5,490 nucleotides of DNA, from contig JAITXR010000124.1 in NCBI GenBank assembly GCA_031284665.1, forward strand, positions 1 through 5,490. The letters are read 5' to 3'. Shown piece after piece: positions 5,171-5,490 of the stretch. The position numbers were made by a program, and so were the translations under genes. Positions within the stretch are counted from its first letter, which is position 1, and every line of letters begins with the position of its first letter. Source of the stretch: Paludibacter sp. Lineage in GTDB: Bacteria; Bacteroidota; Bacteroidia; Bacteroidales; Paludibacteraceae. The notes beneath the pieces are model-generated. The model was not told the DNA's origin. It ran no database searches and worked only from the letters and a program-made list of their open reading frames with translations.

Positions 5171-5490
5171 ATGAAAAGAAAAACTCTTAGATTTTTACTT
5201 TCGCTGGTTTTCTTGGTAGGTGGAATTGGAATTACTACTGCTATTGTCAATGCTATCCAAGCAGATCCCGAGAACATAACATCGGGAATTGAAGCAATCA
5301 TTACATCATCTACTTCAGTTGAATGTATGGAGGATGGTACAAATAAAGACATAACAGTTGAATTTTCAATTAAAATACCAACAGGAACCGCGGATGATCA
5401 TGATCTCAAAAACGATGGTAGTTACTACTTAACAAGCTTAGATTTCTCCCCATCATTGGGTGTGGCATCAGGCTTGGTTGCAAATGTGGT
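5171..5490 (+). CDS. Exported protein of unknown function (3' end missing)
   Basis: ATG at 5171 opens a frame that stays open to the end of the window (106 residues visible). The N-terminus MKRKTLRFLLSLVFLVGG is a classic Sec signal: basic start and hydrophobic core to about residue 28, with likely cleavage after NAIQA (about residue 31). The mature part is rich in Thr, Ser, Asp and Ile, with a single Cys at about residue 52. The alternating pattern in ITVEFSIKIP (about 61-70) suggests beta-strands, so a beta-rich surface or periplasmic protein is plausible. The segment SGIEAIITS resembles the NVEALA-type leader region of some Bacteroidota exported proteins, but the match is weak. The AT-rich spacer before it (5059-5170) has no consensus promoter, so it may share the 4729-4758 promoter. 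No function can be assigned. Confidence 0.75.
   Translation, partial: MKRKTLRFLLSLVFLVGGIGITTAIVNAIQADPENITSGIEAIITSSTSVECMEDGTNKDITVEFSIKIPTGTADDHDLKNDGSYYLTSLDFSPSLGVASGLVANV

Noticed and set aside
4857..5352. Minus-strand frames of 94 and 72 codons opposite the two right-hand genes
   Set aside because: They lie antisense to a plus-strand frame with a clear signal peptide and a consensus promoter; their composition looks like shadow translation.

Overview
The window looks like chromosomal DNA of a Bacteroidota (Bacteroidetes) bacterium, probably of the Bacteroidales type. The grounds are the TAnnTTTG-type promoter elements, the lack of Shine-Dalgarno sequences, a GH31 enzyme with an inserted PA14 domain, and a long repeat-rich spacer. 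Species cannot be named from the sequence.

Layout. (1) Positions 1-660, plus strand: the 3' part of an ABC ATPase gene of the MlaF type (phospholipid/MCE transport); the 5' end lies outside the window. (2) Positions 638-3484, minus strand: a complete exported family 31 glycoside hydrolase, most likely an alpha-xylosidase or alpha-glucosidase, with a PA14 domain inserted before the catalytic barrel. The two genes are convergent and their ends overlap by 23 bp. (3) Positions 3501-3596, minus strand: a 31-codon fragment that matches the start of an ISAs1-family (H-repeat type) transposase. It sits 16 bp upstream of the hydrolase start and carries a good Bacteroidota -7 promoter element just in front of it, so the hydrolase may be transcribed from an insertion-sequence remnant.

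(4) Positions about 3660-4680: roughly 1 kb without a credible gene, packed with repeats. There are four tracts of degenerate 7-bp repeats that seem to share one consensus in two orientations, a cluster of nested palindromes (REP-like), four copies of a block with ATC triplets spaced 8-11 nt apart that ends in TTCAGAC, and two copies of a composite unit whose internal heptad array differs by exactly six heptads. (5) Positions about 4680-5490, plus strand: AT-rich DNA with a consensus promoter, a possible 63-residue small membrane protein, and the start of a gene for an exported protein of unknown function that runs off the window.

The genes do not form an obvious pathway. The ATPase belongs to envelope lipid transport, the hydrolase to periplasmic oligosaccharide breakdown, and the right-hand genes to an uncharacterised secreted-protein locus. 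The most interesting parts are the transposase remnant/promoter in front of the hydrolase and the organised repeat spacer.
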